From: Pseudoalteromonas amylolytica
GTDB lineage: Bacteria; Pseudomonadota; Gammaproteobacteria; Enterobacterales; Alteromonadaceae
Reading direction: 5' to 3'
DNA: 64,000 nt
Assembly: GCF_001854605.1 (NCBI RefSeq)
Contig: NZ_MKJU01000025.1
Location: forward strand, 951,288-1,015,287
A program made the position numbers and the translations under genes. Below are positions 46,390 to 55,775 of the stretch, in pieces (the stretch's first letter is position 1; the number at the start of each line of letters is the position of its first letter). The notes under the pieces are model-generated. The model did not search any database and was not told the origin of the DNA. It saw only the letters and a list, made by a program, of their open reading frames with translations.

Positions 46390-46836
46390 ATGACTGATCA
46401 CAACTTAGAGTTAAAAAAAGCCGGTTTAAAGGTAACCCTTCCGAGGATCAAAATCCTTGAGATCTTACAATCACCAGACAATCAACATATCAGCGCTGAG
46501 GATGTTTACAAAATCCTGTTGGATTTAGGGGAAGAAATTGGTCTGGCGACGGTTTACCGTGTATTAAACCAATTTGATGACGCGGGCATAGTAACCCGTC
46601 ACCATTTCGAAGGTGGCAAGTCTGTATTTGAACTGTCTGGCTCCACACACCATGACCACCTTGTTTGCTTAAAATGTGGCAAAGTGGTTGAGTTTGAAGA
46701 TGATGTCATTGAAACTCGTCAAGATGAGATTGCAAAGCAAAATGGCATTAAGCTGACAAACCATTCACTTTATTTATACGGTGAATGTGAAGACAAAGAA
46801 GCTTGTAAGAAGTACGCTGAAGAAAACGGCAACTAA
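46390..46836 (+). CDS. fur: Ferric uptake regulator
   Basis: A 148-residue iron-dependent repressor. The N-terminal winged helix includes GLKVTLPRIKILEIL and GLATVYRVLNQFDDAGIV; metal sites lie in FEGGKSVFELSGSTHHDHLVC, shown here by HHDHLVCLKCGKVVEF with its Cys-X2-Cys zinc site. A second Cys pair is at the C terminus (GECEDKEACKK). A strong terminator follows. Confidence 0.97.
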   Translation: MTDHNLELKKAGLKVTLPRIKILEILQSPDNQHISAEDVYKILLDLGEEIGLATVYRVLNQFDDAGIVTRHHFEGGKSVFELSGSTHHDHLVCLKCGKVVEFEDDVIETRQDEIAKQNGIKLTNHSLYLYGECEDKEACKKYAEENGN

Positions 46837-46854
46837 TTATTCGTATTTGTTTGT

Positions 46855-46877
46855 AACCGGCCTAGGCCGGTTTTTTT
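46855..46877 (+). terminator. Rho-independent terminator of fur
   Basis: Stem AACCGGCC/GGCCGGTT (46855-46862 with 46865-46872), 2-base centre, merging into seven T residues. Confidence 0.9.
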
Positions 46878-46986
46878 ATGGCTAAAACCTTGGCTTGAAT
46901 GGACGTTGATTAAAAAGAAATATAGATACTGGATATTTACCCAGTAATTGGTAGAATGAGGATCTTACATACGAGGGATAGAACAG

Positions 46987-48831
46987 ATGTACAAGATTTT
47001 TGAACGCTTCACCAACCCATTTCCTGAAACGCTTGTCAGCCAGCCTCCTAATTCACTGTATGCTTTTTGCCGTTTTTATACCAAAGGCATGGAGTGGCCA
47101 CTTGTATTAATGTCATTGAGTGCGGCTTTATTGGCAGTTCTTGAGGTTATGTTATTTGGGTTTATGGGTGACTTGGTCGATTGGCTATCAAATTACACGC
47201 CAACAGAGTTGTTTGCACAAAAAAGCTCAGAGCTTTTGAGTATGACGCTAGTCACAGTGGTTGCGTTACCGCTTTTAGTGCTCTTTCACTCAGCAATTCT
47301 GCATCAAAGCCTGCTGGGTAACTATCCTATGTCAATACGCTGGCAAGCTCACCGCTACTTATTAAAGCAAAGTATGAGCTTCTATCAGGATGAATTTGCA
47401 GGCCGTATAGCGACCAAGGTTATGCAAACCGCACTTGCAGTTCGCGAAAGTGTGATGAAGCTGCTAGATGTCCTAGTCTATGTGATGGTCTACTTTACTG
47501 CGATGATGGCGCTGGTTGCACAGGCGGATATTAGGCTCATGCTACCCATGCTGGTATGGTTTGCTTTATATATTGGCGTACAGGTTTACTTTGTGCCAAA
47601 ACTCAAACGCGTGTCTAGCGCTCAAGCTGATGCTCGCTCCGAGATGACTGGCCGTATTGTTGACAGTTATGCCAATATTTCTACCGTTAAACTTTTTTCA
47701 TATACACAACGTGAAGAACAATACGCCAAAGACAGCATGGATGTATTTATTCAGCCTGTATACAAGCAAATGAGATTAGCCACTGGTCTCAATGTGAGCG
47801 TGCAAACGCTAAATTACCTGTTGGTATTCTCCGTTGCTGCTTTATCTTTATATTTATGGTCACTTAGTGCGATTACAGTCGGTGCCATTGCCATTACCGT
47901 AAGCTTAGCTTTGCGACTAAATGGAATGTCACAATGGATAATGTGGGAGATAAGTGGATTATTCGAAAATATCGGCACTGTCTCTGATGGCATTACCACG
48001 TTGTCTAAACCAATTGATATACAAGATGAGCCACAGGCACGTACTCTGGAATTTAGCGCCGGTGCGATAGAGTTTAAAGATATCTGCTTTGCCTACAAAC
48101 GCCTTGATAAAAATACCCAAGCCAATGTGATTGATAACCTCTCTTTATCAATTAAGCCCGGAGAAAAGGTTGGCGTGGTTGGGCGTTCAGGCGCTGGCAA
48201 GTCAACATTAGTGAACTTGCTGCTAAGATTTTACGATATTGACAGCGGCTGTATATGTATTGATGGACAGGATATTTCTAAAGTAAAGCAAGAAAGCCTT
48301 CGCCAATATATTGCTATGGTCACTCAAGATACTTCGTTGCTACATAGAAGCGTGCGTGACAATATTTTGTATGGACGTCCCAGTGCTACTGAAGAAGAGC
48401 TAATTAGTGCCGCGAAGCAGGCACAAGCCTATGACTTTATTCAGGACCTAGAAGACAGTAAAGGTCACAAAGGCCTTGCTGCTCAGGTGGGTGAGCGAGG
48501 CGTTAAACTCTCTGGTGGCCAGCGTCAACGTATTGCGATTGCGCGAGTGTTGCTAAAAAATGCCCCTATCCTGATTTTGGATGAAGCGACTTCCGCGCTC
48601 GATTCTGAGGTTGAGGCTGCCATTCAAGATAGCCTAGATACACTCATGGCTGGCAAGACTGTTATTGCTATTGCACACCGATTGTCAACGATTGCCCAAA
48701 TGGACAAACTTATCGTGATGGAACAAGGGCAGATCGTTGAGCACGGCACCCATAGTGAACTACTTGCACTGGGCGGTATTTATGCCAAGCTGTGGGCCCA
48801 CCAAACAGGTGGGTTTATTGGCGTGGAGTAA
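46987..48831 (+). CDS. ABC exporter, fused permease and ATPase
   Basis: A 614-residue half-transporter. The N-terminal membrane domain has six predicted segments (about 35-330), and the nucleotide-binding domain has Walker A GRSGAGKSTLV, signature LSGGQRQRIAIARVLL and Walker B ILILDEATSALDSE followed by HRLST. It resembles the MsbA/lipid-A-exporter-like group of exporters but the substrate cannot be told. Its end overlaps the convergent tetR gene by 17 bases. It stands outside the fur unit, behind fur's terminator. Confidence 0.92.
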   Translation: MYKIFERFTNPFPETLVSQPPNSLYAFCRFYTKGMEWPLVLMSLSAALLAVLEVMLFGFMGDLVDWLSNYTPTELFAQKSSELLSMTLVTVVALPLLVLFHSAILHQSLLGNYPMSIRWQAHRYLLKQSMSFYQDEFAGRIATKVMQTALAVRESVMKLLDVLVYVMVYFTAMMALVAQADIRLMLPMLVWFALYIGVQVYFVPKLKRVSSAQADARSEMTGRIVDSYANISTVKLFSYTQREEQYAKDSMDVFIQPVYKQMRLATGLNVSVQTLNYLLVFSVAALSLYLWSLSAITVGAIAITVSLALRLNGMSQWIMWEISGLFENIGTVSDGITTLSKPIDIQDEPQARTLEFSAGAIEFKDICFAYKRLDKNTQANVIDNLSLSIKPGEKVGVVGRSGAGKSTLVNLLLRFYDIDSGCICIDGQDISKVKQESLRQYIAMVTQDTSLLHRSVRDNILYGRPSATEEELISAAKQAQAYDFIQDLEDSKGHKGLAAQVGERGVKLSGGQRQRIAIARVLLKNAPILILDEATSALDSEVEAAIQDSLDTLMAGKTVIAIAHRLSTIAQMDKLIVMEQGQIVEHGTHSELLALGGIYAKLWAHQTGGFIGVE

Positions 48832-49417
48832 CACCTGAGCAAAATAACAAGCACACCTGCTCAATCAACTTGTCAAGCGCTGCCTCATCTAGTGGCGCTT
48901 GCCATTTGATCACTTGCTCCCAAAACGTCAGTTTTTTTAACCCGCCCCAGAAAAAGGCGGCAGCAAATTCAGCGTTAAAGTTACCTAAACAGTGTGCATT
49001 AGCTGCATCTTCGAACCATATTAACATGGCTTTTTCACAATCCATCAAACGCATATTTAGGTTGTGAGCCTGTTCTTTTGAGCGCATGGATTCAATGATA
49101 ACAATACGTGACAAAGTAAGGTAATCGTCATCGCTAAGTAGCGACACCGCACTTCTCGCTAAATGCTTAAGTTGTGTGGCAAAGTCATAGTTTGGGATAA
49201 ACTGAATTGAAGTGAGCGGTACGATGCGTTTTATCAATAAGTCAACAACGGCGTCAAAAAGCGCGTCTTTGTTAGCAAAGTGTTTGTATAACGTACGTTT
49301 TGAAACTTGAGCAGAGTTACAAACTTGCTCCATTGTAGTCGCCGATAAACCTTGTTGAGCAAACAACTGAATTGCCGCGCTCAGAATATCTTGCTGTTTT
49401 GCTGAATATTGCGTCAT
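48815..49417 (-). CDS. TetR/AcrR-family regulator of the RND efflux genes
   Basis: A 200-residue regulator with a TetR helix-turn-helix (AIQLFAQQGLSATTMEQV, then AQVSKRTLYKHFANKDALFD). It diverges from the RND adaptor gene, with two dyads in the 291-base gap, so it probably represses the pump and itself. The 3' end runs 17 bases into the ABC-exporter gene on the other strand. Confidence 0.9.
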   Translation of the reverse strand: MTQYSAKQQDILSAAIQLFAQQGLSATTMEQVCNSAQVSKRTLYKHFANKDALFDAVVDLLIKRIVPLTSIQFIPNYDFATQLKHLARSAVSLLSDDDYLTLSRIVIIESMRSKEQAHNLNMRLMDCEKAMLIWFEDAANAHCLGNFNAEFAAAFFWGGLKKLTFWEQVIKWQAPLDEAALDKLIEQVCLLFCSGVTPRQ

Positions 49418-49478
49418 CTAATATTCTTTTTATAAGAGCTGTTAACTGTATTTTAATGAAAAACTGGGCAAATAAAAA

Positions 49479-49534
49479 GTAAACTAAACCGTTTACCTAC
49501 AAATCAAGAAAGTATACACTATCGTTTACTTTCT
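49479..49534. promoter_or_regulatory. Two dyads between tetR and the RND operon
   Basis: GTAAAC (49479-49484) with GTTTAC (49491-49496), and AGAAAGTA (49507-49514) with TACTTTCT (49527-49534); both are perfect. They lie 62-117 bases upstream of the tetR start and are the best candidate operators for this regulator. No other dyad of this quality is in the gap. Confidence 0.6.
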
Positions 49535-49708
49535 AAAAGTTCGTTCACTTATCTTTACTATGGGTATATATTGTATAGTCAGTGGGCAAAAGCAAGGTCG
49601 CTTCTCTGAGCATGTCTAGTGGACTCACAACACAGCCAGTTCAGAGATAGTAAGCATTATTATCTGCAACGTTAGAGTTACAATGCATCTACAGGAATTG
49701 GAGTAAAC

Positions 49709-50884
49709 ATGTATCCACACTTCACTAGCTGTGTAAAATCAGTCGTACTTATGGCAAGCACGCTTTTATTACTTACTGCCTGCCAAGAAGATAATTCACA
49801 ATCAGCGCCTCACGCCATGCCGCCTGCTGCGGTTAGCATACTCCCTGTTACAAACACCAATGTACCAATTACCATTGAACTACCCGCTACACTGGCAGGT
49901 AACAAGGAAGTAGAAATACGCGCCCGAGTGTCTGGCATTGTTGAATCAAGAAATTTTGAAGAAGGCCAAACCGTAACAGAGGGCCAATCACTTTTTACGC
50001 TCGATCTTGAACCATTTAAACTTGAGCTTGAAACAGCCAAAGCGAAACTTCATGCAGCAGAGGCTGCGGTTATCCAGACTAAACGAGAACGCGATCGCTT
50101 TGAAACACTTACCAATGAGCGTTCATTGTCCAAACGTGACTTTGATAACGCGGCATCCAGCTACGACATTGCCCTAGCTAATTTGGAGTCAGCCCAAGTT
50201 GCGCTCAATGAAGCCAAGCTCAATTTGAATTACGCGCAAGTAAAAGCCCCAGTCTCAGGTATTATTGGACGTGAGCTTATTTCTGAAGGCAGTTATGTCT
50301 CAGGCCCTGAAGTGTTATTAACAGAACTTACTGACACTCACACTATGCGCGTGCGCTTTGGCTTTTCTGAGCGCGAACAATTAAAGATGCGTCAAGATGT
50401 TGAAACAGGCGGATTAACATTACCAGAGAACAATGAATTCGACGTTGAAATTGTGCTACAAGATAGCAGTATCTATGAGCAAACAGGCAAAGTAAACTTC
50501 TCCGACGTAAGAGTCAACCGCTACACTGGCACAAGTGAATTACAAGCCAAAGTAGCCAATCCACAATCACAACTTAGACCCGGCCAATTTGTACGAGTAA
50601 GACTAAAAGGCGCGGTACGTCACAATGTTGTATTACTACCTCAACGCGCGGTACTTGATAACGGTACTGGTAAGTTCGTTTACGTTGCAACAAAAAACGA
50701 GCAAGGCGCACTGGTTGCCTTACCCGCCCCTGTTGAAGTAGGTGAATGGGTCAGAATAGATGACAATAACTATTGGATAATTCGCAGCGGTCTTCAACCA
50801 CAACAATCGGTAATCGTTGAAGGTATGGCGCGTATTTTCTTCCCTGGAATGCCAGTACAAGTCGTAGAACAGGGAGAAAAATAA
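49709..50884 (+). CDS. RND efflux periplasmic adaptor lipoprotein
   Basis: A 391-residue membrane-fusion protein with lipobox LLTAC (Cys25). A lipoyl half-motif (GIVESRNFEEGQTVTEGQ), a helical hairpin (about 95-165) and the second half-motif (VKAPVSGIIGRELISEGSYV) are followed by beta-barrel regions (LRPGQFVRVRLKG). It joins the inner-membrane pump to an outer-membrane channel. The pump gene starts 3 bases after it. No channel gene follows, so a shared TolC-like channel is expected. SD GGAG supports the start. Confidence 0.93.
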   Translation: MYPHFTSCVKSVVLMASTLLLLTACQEDNSQSAPHAMPPAAVSILPVTNTNVPITIELPATLAGNKEVEIRARVSGIVESRNFEEGQTVTEGQSLFTLDLEPFKLELETAKAKLHAAEAAVIQTKRERDRFETLTNERSLSKRDFDNAASSYDIALANLESAQVALNEAKLNLNYAQVKAPVSGIIGRELISEGSYVSGPEVLLTELTDTHTMRVRFGFSEREQLKMRQDVETGGLTLPENNEFDVEIVLQDSSIYEQTGKVNFSDVRVNRYTGTSELQAKVANPQSQLRPGQFVRVRLKGAVRHNVVLLPQRAVLDNGTGKFVYVATKNEQGALVALPAPVEVGEWVRIDDNNYWIIRSGLQPQQSVIVEGMARIFFPGMPVQVVEQGEK

Positions 50885-50887
50885 CGT

Positions 50888-53800
50888 ATGTTTTCTCGCT
50901 TTTTTATAGACAGGCCAATCTTTGCCTTTGTCATATCTATCGTCATTGTTTTGGCGGGTTTGGCGGCGATGCGAAGCCTACCTGTCGCTCAATATCCTGA
51001 AATCGCCCCTCCTGTTGTACAAGTGACCGCCGTCTATCCGGGGGCATCCGCTGAGGTATTAGAACAAACGGTAGCTGCACCTATCGAAAATGCCATCACA
51101 GGCGTTGAAGGCATGATGTACATGAGTTCCACCAGTACCAGTTCAGGCGTTACCACCATCATGGTAACATTTGAGATTGGCACAGATGTGGACCAAGCCG
51201 CTGTTAACGTTAATAATCGCGTAAAGCAAGTTGAAGCAAGATTGCCAGAAGAGACTCGCAGACAAGGCGTGGTTGTTGCCAAGGGTTCTTCTAGCTTTTT
51301 ACAAGTACATGCCTTTTACTCGCCTGACAACTCGCGCACCAGTTTATGGACTTCTAACTATGTCACCATGAACGTATTGGATAAAATAAAGCGCATCCCA
51401 GGCACAACAAACGTGCAAATTTTTGGTGCCAAAGACTATGCTATGCGTATCTGGCTACGTCCAGATATTATGAGCCAGTTGGGCGTTACCGTCGAAGAAG
51501 TGAGCGGCGCAATAAGGGAACAAAACTCTCAATATGCAGCGGGCCAAATAGGCGCAACGCCTACCTCAAAGCATGCACAGGAATTAGTATACAGTGTCAC
51601 CGCACAAGGGCGCTTATCAAGTGCTGAAGAGTTTGAAGATATCTTGATCCGCGTAAACCCTGATGGTTCTAATCTACGTTTGAAAGACATCGCCCGTGTA
51701 GAACTAGGCTCTAAAGATTACAACTTTGCTGGTACCATCAACGGTAAACAAGCGGTGTTACTCGGTATCTTTTTACAGCCAGGTGCTAACGCGCTGGATG
51801 TCGCCGCTCAAGTTAACCAAACCATTGAAGAACTCAAAACCCAGTTTCCAATTGGACTGTCACACCTAAATGCTTATGACACCACTCGCTTTGTAGAGGT
51901 TTCCATCCGCGAAGTTCTAATCACCCTTGTCGAAGCAATGGTTTTGGTGTTTTTAGTCGTTTATCTATTTTTGCAAAACTGGCGCGCCACTTTGATCCCG
52001 ACATTAGCAGTGCCTGTCTCCCTGCTTGGCACGTTCGCTGGTATGTATATGCTAGGTTACTCTATTAATACTCTGACCTTGTTTGGAATGGTATTATCAA
52101 TCGGTATCGTGGTCGATGATGCAATTGTTGTCTTGGAAAATGTCGAACGTATCATGCATGAAAAACATGTCAGTGCGCGTGAAGCGGCCATTCAAGCGAT
52201 GCAAGAAGTCAGCGGCCCTGTAGTTGCGATCGTTCTAGTACTTTGCTCGGTGTTTGTACCGATTGCCTTTCTGGGTGGCCTCACTGGCGAGCTATTTAGA
52301 CAATTTGCAATCACCATCTCTATTTCAGTGAGCTTGTCGGGTGTAGTCGCACTCACTATGACCCCTGCACTGTGTGTTCTCATTTTAAAACATGAACACA
52401 AACAAACCGCAGGATTCTTTGTCTGGTTCAACGAGTTCTTTGCCAAGATCACAGGTCGCTATGTCAGTGCGGTTAGTTTTATGGTTAGACGCGGTTTGCT
52501 CGGCTTTATTCTTGTTGCAACCATGATAAGCGTCACTGGCATCTTGTGGAAAAGCACCCCGAGCTCCTTGGTTCCAGATGAAGATCAGGGCTTCTATATT
52601 TCGGCTATCTTCTTACCCGATGGTTCATCTTTAGAGCGCACCGCTGAAGTGGTTGATGAAGTCATCACCGCGATTCAGTCAAACCCTGCCAATGAGAACG
52701 TTGTTGCTTTCACTGGTTTCGACTTCATTGGTAATGGCTACAAAAACAGTGCTGCTACGTTGTTTGTTACGCAAAAACATTGGGATGAGCGTGAAGTAGA
52801 GGCAAAATCTTTAGTTGGTGAGCTTTACATGAAAACCGCGCATATCAACGAAGCACTGGTACTTGCATTCAACCCACCTCCTATTTTTGGCCTCGGAAAC
52901 ACGGGTGGTTTTGAGGTTTACCTACAAAATAAAGGAGCCGGCGGGCCTGAAAAGCTAAAACAAGGTATGCAGTTGTTGATGAACGAAGCACAAAAAAGCC
53001 CCGTGCTTGCCAGTTTACAAACGCTATGGCGCCCCGATGCACCACAGCTAAAAGTTCATATGGACCGAGAGCAAGCAAGAGCAATGGGTGTCAACATCAA
53101 CAGTGCTTTCAATGCATTGGCTGCCAACCTAGGTACTTATTACGTAAATGACTTCAATAAATTTGGCCGAGCTTGGCAGGTACTACTTTCCGCTGAAGCT
53201 GAATTTAGAATGACACCTGAGGACGTAGGCCGTATTTATGTAAAGAATAATCAAGGCGATATGGTACCTATCTCAGCGTTTACTGACATTAAATACAGTC
53301 GCGGTCCCGAAAGCCTCGAACGTTACAATAACTTGTCAGCAGTTAAACTGCTTGGTGAAGCAGCACCAGGATACAGCTCTGGCCAAGCAATTGCGGAGAT
53401 GGAGCGGATCGCTCGTAGCGTATTACCGCCTGACATGAGTTATGACTGGACAGGTTCTGCTTATCAGGAAAAGCAAAGCTCGGGCACAACGGGGCTTGCT
53501 TTGGGGCTGGCTGTGATTATGGTCTTTTTAATTCTAGCGGCACTTTATGAACGCTGGTCATTACCATTTTCAGTGTTACTTGCCCTACCCTTTGGTACAT
53601 TTGGCGCATTAATATCGGTATGGATTGCCGGATTAACGAACGACGTGTATTTCCAAATTGGTTTGGTGACCCTGTTAGGACTTGCCAGTAAAAATGCCAT
53701 TTTGATTGTCGAATATGCGCTCATGAAACATCAGCAAGGCTGGAGCACCAGCGCAGCTGCATTAGAAGCGGCACGACTAAGGTTCAGACCTATTATTATG

Positions 53801-54061
53801 ACTTCACTGGCATTTATCCTTGGCGTTGTACCACTTGTGCTCAGTTCAGGCGCTGGCGCTGGCGCGAGACATAGCGTAGGCACAGGTGTTATGGGTGGTA
53901 TGATGGCTGCCACATTCCTTGCAGTGTTCTTCGTGCCTTTATTCTTTTTCTGGCTGACTAACCGTCAACTGACAGAAAAACGCTCTAGGCAGGAGCTGGC
54001 TGATGAAATCGCTGAACAACACAAAAAAGAGCAAGTAGATACCAAAGAAGGATTAGCGTAA
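50888..54061 (+). CDS. RND multidrug efflux pump, HAE1 family
   Basis: A 1,057-residue proton-driven pump of the AcrB/MexF type. The start MFSRFFIDRPIFAFVISIVI is the family signature; twelve membrane segments with two periplasmic loops follow. The proton-relay region GIVVDDAIVVLENVERIM is intact with two Asp residues, and the second half holds GLASKNAILIVEYA. It forms a tripartite system with the adaptor just upstream and is controlled by the divergent TetR gene. The substrate range cannot be told. Confidence 0.95.
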   Translation: MFSRFFIDRPIFAFVISIVIVLAGLAAMRSLPVAQYPEIAPPVVQVTAVYPGASAEVLEQTVAAPIENAITGVEGMMYMSSTSTSSGVTTIMVTFEIGTDVDQAAVNVNNRVKQVEARLPEETRRQGVVVAKGSSSFLQVHAFYSPDNSRTSLWTSNYVTMNVLDKIKRIPGTTNVQIFGAKDYAMRIWLRPDIMSQLGVTVEEVSGAIREQNSQYAAGQIGATPTSKHAQELVYSVTAQGRLSSAEEFEDILIRVNPDGSNLRLKDIARVELGSKDYNFAGTINGKQAVLLGIFLQPGANALDVAAQVNQTIEELKTQFPIGLSHLNAYDTTRFVEVSIREVLITLVEAMVLVFLVVYLFLQNWRATLIPTLAVPVSLLGTFAGMYMLGYSINTLTLFGMVLSIGIVVDDAIVVLENVERIMHEKHVSAREAAIQAMQEVSGPVVAIVLVLCSVFVPIAFLGGLTGELFRQFAITISISVSLSGVVALTMTPALCVLILKHEHKQTAGFFVWFNEFFAKITGRYVSAVSFMVRRGLLGFILVATMISVTGILWKSTPSSLVPDEDQGFYISAIFLPDGSSLERTAEVVDEVITAIQSNPANENVVAFTGFDFIGNGYKNSAATLFVTQKHWDEREVEAKSLVGELYMKTAHINEALVLAFNPPPIFGLGNTGGFEVYLQNKGAGGPEKLKQGMQLLMNEAQKSPVLASLQTLWRPDAPQLKVHMDREQARAMGVNINSAFNALAANLGTYYVNDFNKFGRAWQVLLSAEAEFRMTPEDVGRIYVKNNQGDMVPISAFTDIKYSRGPESLERYNNLSAVKLLGEAAPGYSSGQAIAEMERIARSVLPPDMSYDWTGSAYQEKQSSGTTGLALGLAVIMVFLILAALYERWSLPFSVLLALPFGTFGALISVWIAGLTNDVYFQIGLVTLLGLASKNAILIVEYALMKHQQGWSTSAAALEAARLRFRPIIMTSLAFILGVVPLVLSSGAGAGARHSVGTGVMGGMMAATFLAVFFVPLFFFWLTNRQLTEKRSRQELADEIAEQHKKEQVDTKEGLA

Positions 54062-54068
54062 AACTAAA

Positions 54069-54096
54069 AAGGCGGCCACTTCACAATGGCCGCCTT
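54069..54096 (+). terminator. Hairpin terminator of the RND operon
   Basis: Stem AAGGCGGCCA/TGGCCGCCTT (54069-54078 with 54087-54096), 8-base loop, GC-rich, followed by AATATG; T-run weak. It lies 8 bases after the stop. Confidence 0.65.
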
Positions 54097-54333
54097 AATA
54101 TGCAAACTATGTTTGTTCTATCTTATTGTTCTAATACTGTGAGATATGGGTCCCAGTTGACCGTACCAAGACGCTCAGTACCTTTATATACCTTTACATG
54201 GAAGCTTATATACTACTCCATCAGTTTTTGCGTAATTATCGAAACTCCTTTCTTACGCTAAGAGATATCTTACTCCTAACACAACACAAATAAACTTCAC
54301 ATTGACGTTCCACCGAGCTCTTCTCACGCCTCA

Positions 54334-54951
54334 TTACAGGTCATTAAAAACACTATTCACTTCAATTCCATAACACACTTCTTCAAATGGATACCGATTC
54401 ATCGTCAAACCTAACGCACTGTCTAAACTAACCGCGCCGTGCTTTTCATAAAAAGCGCGAGCTTGAGTGTTCTTGGCGTAAATCCATGTATAAGCTCGCT
54501 GATACCCTTGTTCATATAGTTTAAGAAGACGCGCTTTGAGCAATGCTTGACCCAAGCCTTTATTTTGATGATCGGGTAGCACATAACCACGATAAAGCTC
54601 ACCAGCCTTTAATTTACACACGCGCCTACTAACAGGGTTATGAGCGGTGCGATACTTACCACTTGCACCACAAGCAACTATATGACGCCCGTTGCTTATC
54701 ACCAGCGCGGTATTATCTTTTGGCTTGTTCACAATGGATGTCCAGATTTTCTGAAAGAATTCCTGCGTACCTCTTTCTAGCACATCCTGAGGTAAAAATG
54801 GCTTAAACGCTAGCTGCCAACTGGCTTGAGTGACCCGAGCCATTTCTGCTACATCTGCGACCGTGGCATTTCTTATTTTTAGACTCTCTGGTAAGGATAA
54901 GGCGGCAGTCAGTGCCTTCGGATCTGTTTCTATTATGTCCATATAACTCAC
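54334..54951 (-). CDS. GNAT-family N-acetyltransferase
   Basis: A 205-residue acetyltransferase. The core (about 25-180) has IRNATVADVAEMARVTQASW at the N-terminal side, and the acetyl-CoA loop YVLPDHQNKGLGQALLKARL with the typical Q-x-x-G-x-G/A signature, then YAKNTQARAFYEKHGAV. Substrate unknown. Nothing of note lies in the 237 bases downstream to the RND terminator. It is a single gene. Confidence 0.88.
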   Translation of the reverse strand: MSYMDIIETDPKALTAALSLPESLKIRNATVADVAEMARVTQASWQLAFKPFLPQDVLERGTQEFFQKIWTSIVNKPKDNTALVISNGRHIVACGASGKYRTAHNPVSRRVCKLKAGELYRGYVLPDHQNKGLGQALLKARLLKLYEQGYQRAYTWIYAKNTQARAFYEKHGAVSLDSALGLTMNRYPFEEVCYGIEVNSVFNDL

Positions 54952-55121
54952 CTATAAAAATTAATCATTAAGCAACAATTTAATACATTATTATTACAAA
55001 CCTGTATTTATACAAATATTTTTGCAATTTTAGAAGCACTTTTTAGTCTTGTCCTGCTGATACTATGGCGTTTTTAGCGCTAAGCCGTTAATATTAAATA
55101 AAACACCACTATGGTCGTGTT

Positions 55122-55721
55122 ATGAATAAGCAACAACTTCTCGAAAACTTTGAACAGTACTTTCAGGTAGACGATGCCAATCAGGTCAATCTCAAAGAGG
55201 TAAACCTTGATGAAGTACCCAGCACCTTAGATGAACTTGAGGCAAAAATTCCTGCATTGTTTAAACTTGCCAACGAGATGAAAGAGCTTGACCACAAAAT
55301 GCTCAGCCCACTTCGTAATTTAGGCGATATTGCGACCGATCTGGCAGCGTTTTTACAGGCCCAATCTCGCAAAATTGACCTCATAATGAGTCATATTCTC
55401 GCCACAGAACAACCCGATGAAGATAATATCTACTGTGATTCATATGGCGGCGGCGGGCTGCGCTTTACATCTCAAGTTACATACCCCGTTGGCACAGCAC
55501 TAAGAACAAAACTGTTTTTACGACAAGAAGCCGCAGCTATCTACTGTTATTGTGAAGTTATCGATGTAAAAAGTAGCAAAGATGACAAGCACCAGCACAC
55601 CATAGCGTTTACCAAAATCCGTGAAGAAGATCAGGAGTTGGTGGTACGCGCAAGTCTGCATGCCCAAACTCGACAGCTAAAAAAGCGTCAATCAGAGCAG
55701 AATAAAGAACAAAATAGCTGA
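55122..55721 (+). CDS. PilZ-domain protein
   Basis: A 199-residue cytosolic protein. The C-terminal half (about 100-190) has a PilZ-like beta barrel with YCDSYGGGGLRFTSQVTYPV, but the canonical RxxxR...DxSxxG motif for cyclic di-GMP is not clear to me, so binding is uncertain. The N-terminal part is helical and may form a coiled coil (TLDELEAKIPALFKLANEM). It is followed 55 bases later by aguA but is not obviously linked to it. Confidence 0.7.
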   Translation: MNKQQLLENFEQYFQVDDANQVNLKEVNLDEVPSTLDELEAKIPALFKLANEMKELDHKMLSPLRNLGDIATDLAAFLQAQSRKIDLIMSHILATEQPDEDNIYCDSYGGGGLRFTSQVTYPVGTALRTKLFLRQEAAAIYCYCEVIDVKSSKDDKHQHTIAFTKIREEDQELVVRASLHAQTRQLKKRQSEQNKEQNS

Positions 55722-55775
55722 CAGCTCACGACACAATGATAAACTAACGGCTTAGTTATTTATTAGTGTTTAATC

